From Terana coerulea (taxonomy: Eukaryota > Basidiomycota > Agaricomycetes > Polyporales > Phanerochaetaceae), in assembly GCA_024811115.1 (NCBI GenBank), contig JAKOGH010000408.1, forward strand, positions 1 to 21,233: a DNA stretch of 21,233 nt, given 5' to 3'. The translations under genes and the position numbers were made by a program. Under the pieces are notes generated by a model. That model saw only the letters and a program-made list of their open reading frames with translations. It was not told where the DNA came from and did not search any database. Of this stretch, positions 19,638-21,233 are shown one piece after another; position 1 is the first letter of the stretch; each line of letters opens with the position of its first letter.

Positions 19638-21191
19638 TTAGTCCGTTAGCCGTCGTCGAATCGATCTGTACAGCTTTAGCTTTGCACGCATACCGAGAAA
19701 ACGCATGCCCAACTTACTGTTCAAATATATCTAATGGACCTTCCGCATCTTGTTGATGCATGTCCACTTCGCGTATGCACGAACTATCCTTCTGATTGGT
19801 AACCAAGCTATGGTTGGTAGGCCGATACGCCTTCAGAGGTACCCATAGGCTCAAAGGACTCGTGCCAGGTTCGTATGTTGCTTGGCTAACATACAGAAGC
19901 AAGCCGTCGCTGTGGATGTTCGCTACCTGCTGAACGAGCCGCACTGCTGTTGCAGACCCTCCAGAGCCGAAAGGTTGCTCAACCTCCATATCCGCCGAAT
20001 CGGGGGTCCCGCAGAAATCACAGGGATGGACAACGGTATCGCTCGCGCAGAGCGCGAGACGGGTATGACTGTATTGATCAGATTCGCGAGAGAAAGGTTG
20101 GTGTGGTACGGGATTGGGAGAAGGGTTATTGGGTATGGGAAGCTATAGCTACCTTCGGTCGCTGGGGACGTGGCGAAAGGGCGAGGATGCTCCTGACTGT
20201 GGAGAACCTGGTGCTCATGCGAGATCCTGGGTGTGGCAGAGGGAGGCAGCTCGGATAGGCGGGTGTCACGCCACCAAAACCTAGATATTAGTAAATAATA
20301 GGCTTCTACTAGTATATGCAGGGTAAAACCAAGATACGCACCGAAACGGTGTCTCACAATCCGCGATATCTTGCCCTTTCCATTTTACTACATCGAGAAC
20401 GTGTAGTATCCCGTTCGTTCTCCAGTCCTCGTCCAGGATACAGTCCAGAACTGTTTGCGGCGGCAGAGACGAAGGGAAGGGTGGTAATAATGACTTGCCA
20501 AGTACTCGCGACCGCAGTGTAGTGTTCGGTACTGTGAACCAGTCAATACAGATCCCATGCTGAAGTGCCACGGAGGTCTGGAGACATACCTTGGCCTGTC
20601 GCACCACTCGGCGCGTGTGTGATAGCAAGACATCTCTTGCCGGCAGGCACAGGTGTGACTGCAACCCACGCCGTCTCCAAATCACTGGGGATTCCGTCTC
20701 TGCCACTCCCCAGCCCGTCGAAATCGGTCATGGTCGTATCTTCCGTGAATTCGAGCAGTTCCGCATACATGCATTTGTCTGCCCATTTACTGTTCGGCTT
20801 AGAGGACTGCCCTTGTGCTTTCTTCGTCTTGCGTTTCTTGCCTTTAGTCTTGCGGTTTGTGAACGAGGTAGGAAGCGAATCTGGTATCGCTACATCCTGG
20901 GACTCCTGGTAGGCAGCAGACGCGGAGGTGGACGGCCCAGGAGTTGTAGACGTGCTTGAGGAAGGTACGAGTGAGGCGAAAGCCGCGACGCCTTCCCTGA
21001 TGGGTTCTCGTTCTTCTGCATTCCCGTCATCTTCATTATCAGATGGCCCAAGAGTTAAGTCTGCGAACAGGTCAAGCTGGCGGGAGGAGTCAAAGCGTTC
21101 AGCGCGTCGCTACGACATCGTAGCCGGGTGGTGAGTCAACGGTGAACCTGTGAGACTGCGGGGTGCGCACACGCTTTTGCTCTTCGAGTGC
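19638..21191 (-). CDS. Snurportin-1 (m3G-cap snRNP import adaptor), partial at window edge
   Basis: Exons in transcript order: 21171-21191 (small, probable), 20590-21109, 20342-20531, 19718-20280, 19638-19665; more 5' exons must lie beyond the window. Seen: a basic N-terminal segment (LEEQKR, then RRAERFD), a low-complexity acidic/Ser-Thr linker, a Lys-rich patch (KGKKRKTKK), then the m3G-cap-binding domain. Its conserved blocks are GKRCLAITHAPSG, VLDCILDEDW, LHVLDVVKWKGQDIADCETPFR followed by FWWRD (cap-stacking Trp region), and DGLLLYVSQATYEPGTSPL. Known role: binds the trimethylguanosine cap of spliceosomal snRNPs and links them to importin-beta for nuclear entry. The last intron (19666-19717) overlaps a stop at 19714; the spliced end DIFEQSIRRRLTD is preferred. 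Exon 4 is one base short of frame at a G run (20002-20006), probably an assembly error. Confidence 0.9.
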
Positions 21192-21233
21192 CTAAGATGT
21201 ACCGAATGCGCGGTCAGCACTCTGTTCTCGAAT

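Overview
The window looks like nuclear DNA of a filamentous basidiomycete, most likely a white-rot polypore. The reasons are: genes broken by many short (about 45-75 bp) GT-AG introns; a classical class II manganese peroxidase, an enzyme typical of lignin-degrading Agaricomycetes; an aspartyl-tRNA synthetase fused to a DUF2156 acyltransferase, as in the ErdS enzymes of Dikarya; and intron-containing nuclear tRNA genes.

Layout. 1-3244 has no gene I can support; it holds a two-copy imperfect tandem repeat (about 1931-2502). 3245-6977 (+) is an ErdS-type AspRS-DUF2156 fusion gene in nine exons. 6978-8458 is intergenic. 8459-9677 (+) is a four-exon Gre2/DFR-like NAD(P)-dependent reductase. 10040-10788 is a 749-bp non-autonomous hAT-like element with 8-bp target duplications, followed by a tRNA-Asp(GUC) gene (-) with an 11-nt intron. 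11753-13329 (+) is a five-exon salicylate-hydroxylase-like FAD monooxygenase. 13770-15025 is a 1256-bp CACTA-like element with 27-bp terminal inverted repeats. 15633-15905 (+) is a small secreted protein gene, tail to tail with the manganese peroxidase at 16178-17560 (-). 17561-19355 has no secure gene. A tRNA-Thr(AGU) gene lies at 19356-19428 (-). The right end (19638 to past the edge, -) is snurportin-1.

Genes and roles. The genes do not form an obvious cluster. ErdS is inferred to charge tRNA-Asp and pass aspartate to ergosterol; snurportin and the tRNAs are housekeeping; the peroxidase, small secreted protein, reductase and monooxygenase fit a wood-decay lifestyle.

Quality. Spliced reading frames are broken by single bases at five places (about 3282, 5623, 6844, 12310 and 20002), each in or beside a short C or G run, in three otherwise well conserved genes. 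The reductase and the peroxidase read through cleanly. I favour indel errors in the assembly over five real mutations; reads or RNA would decide.
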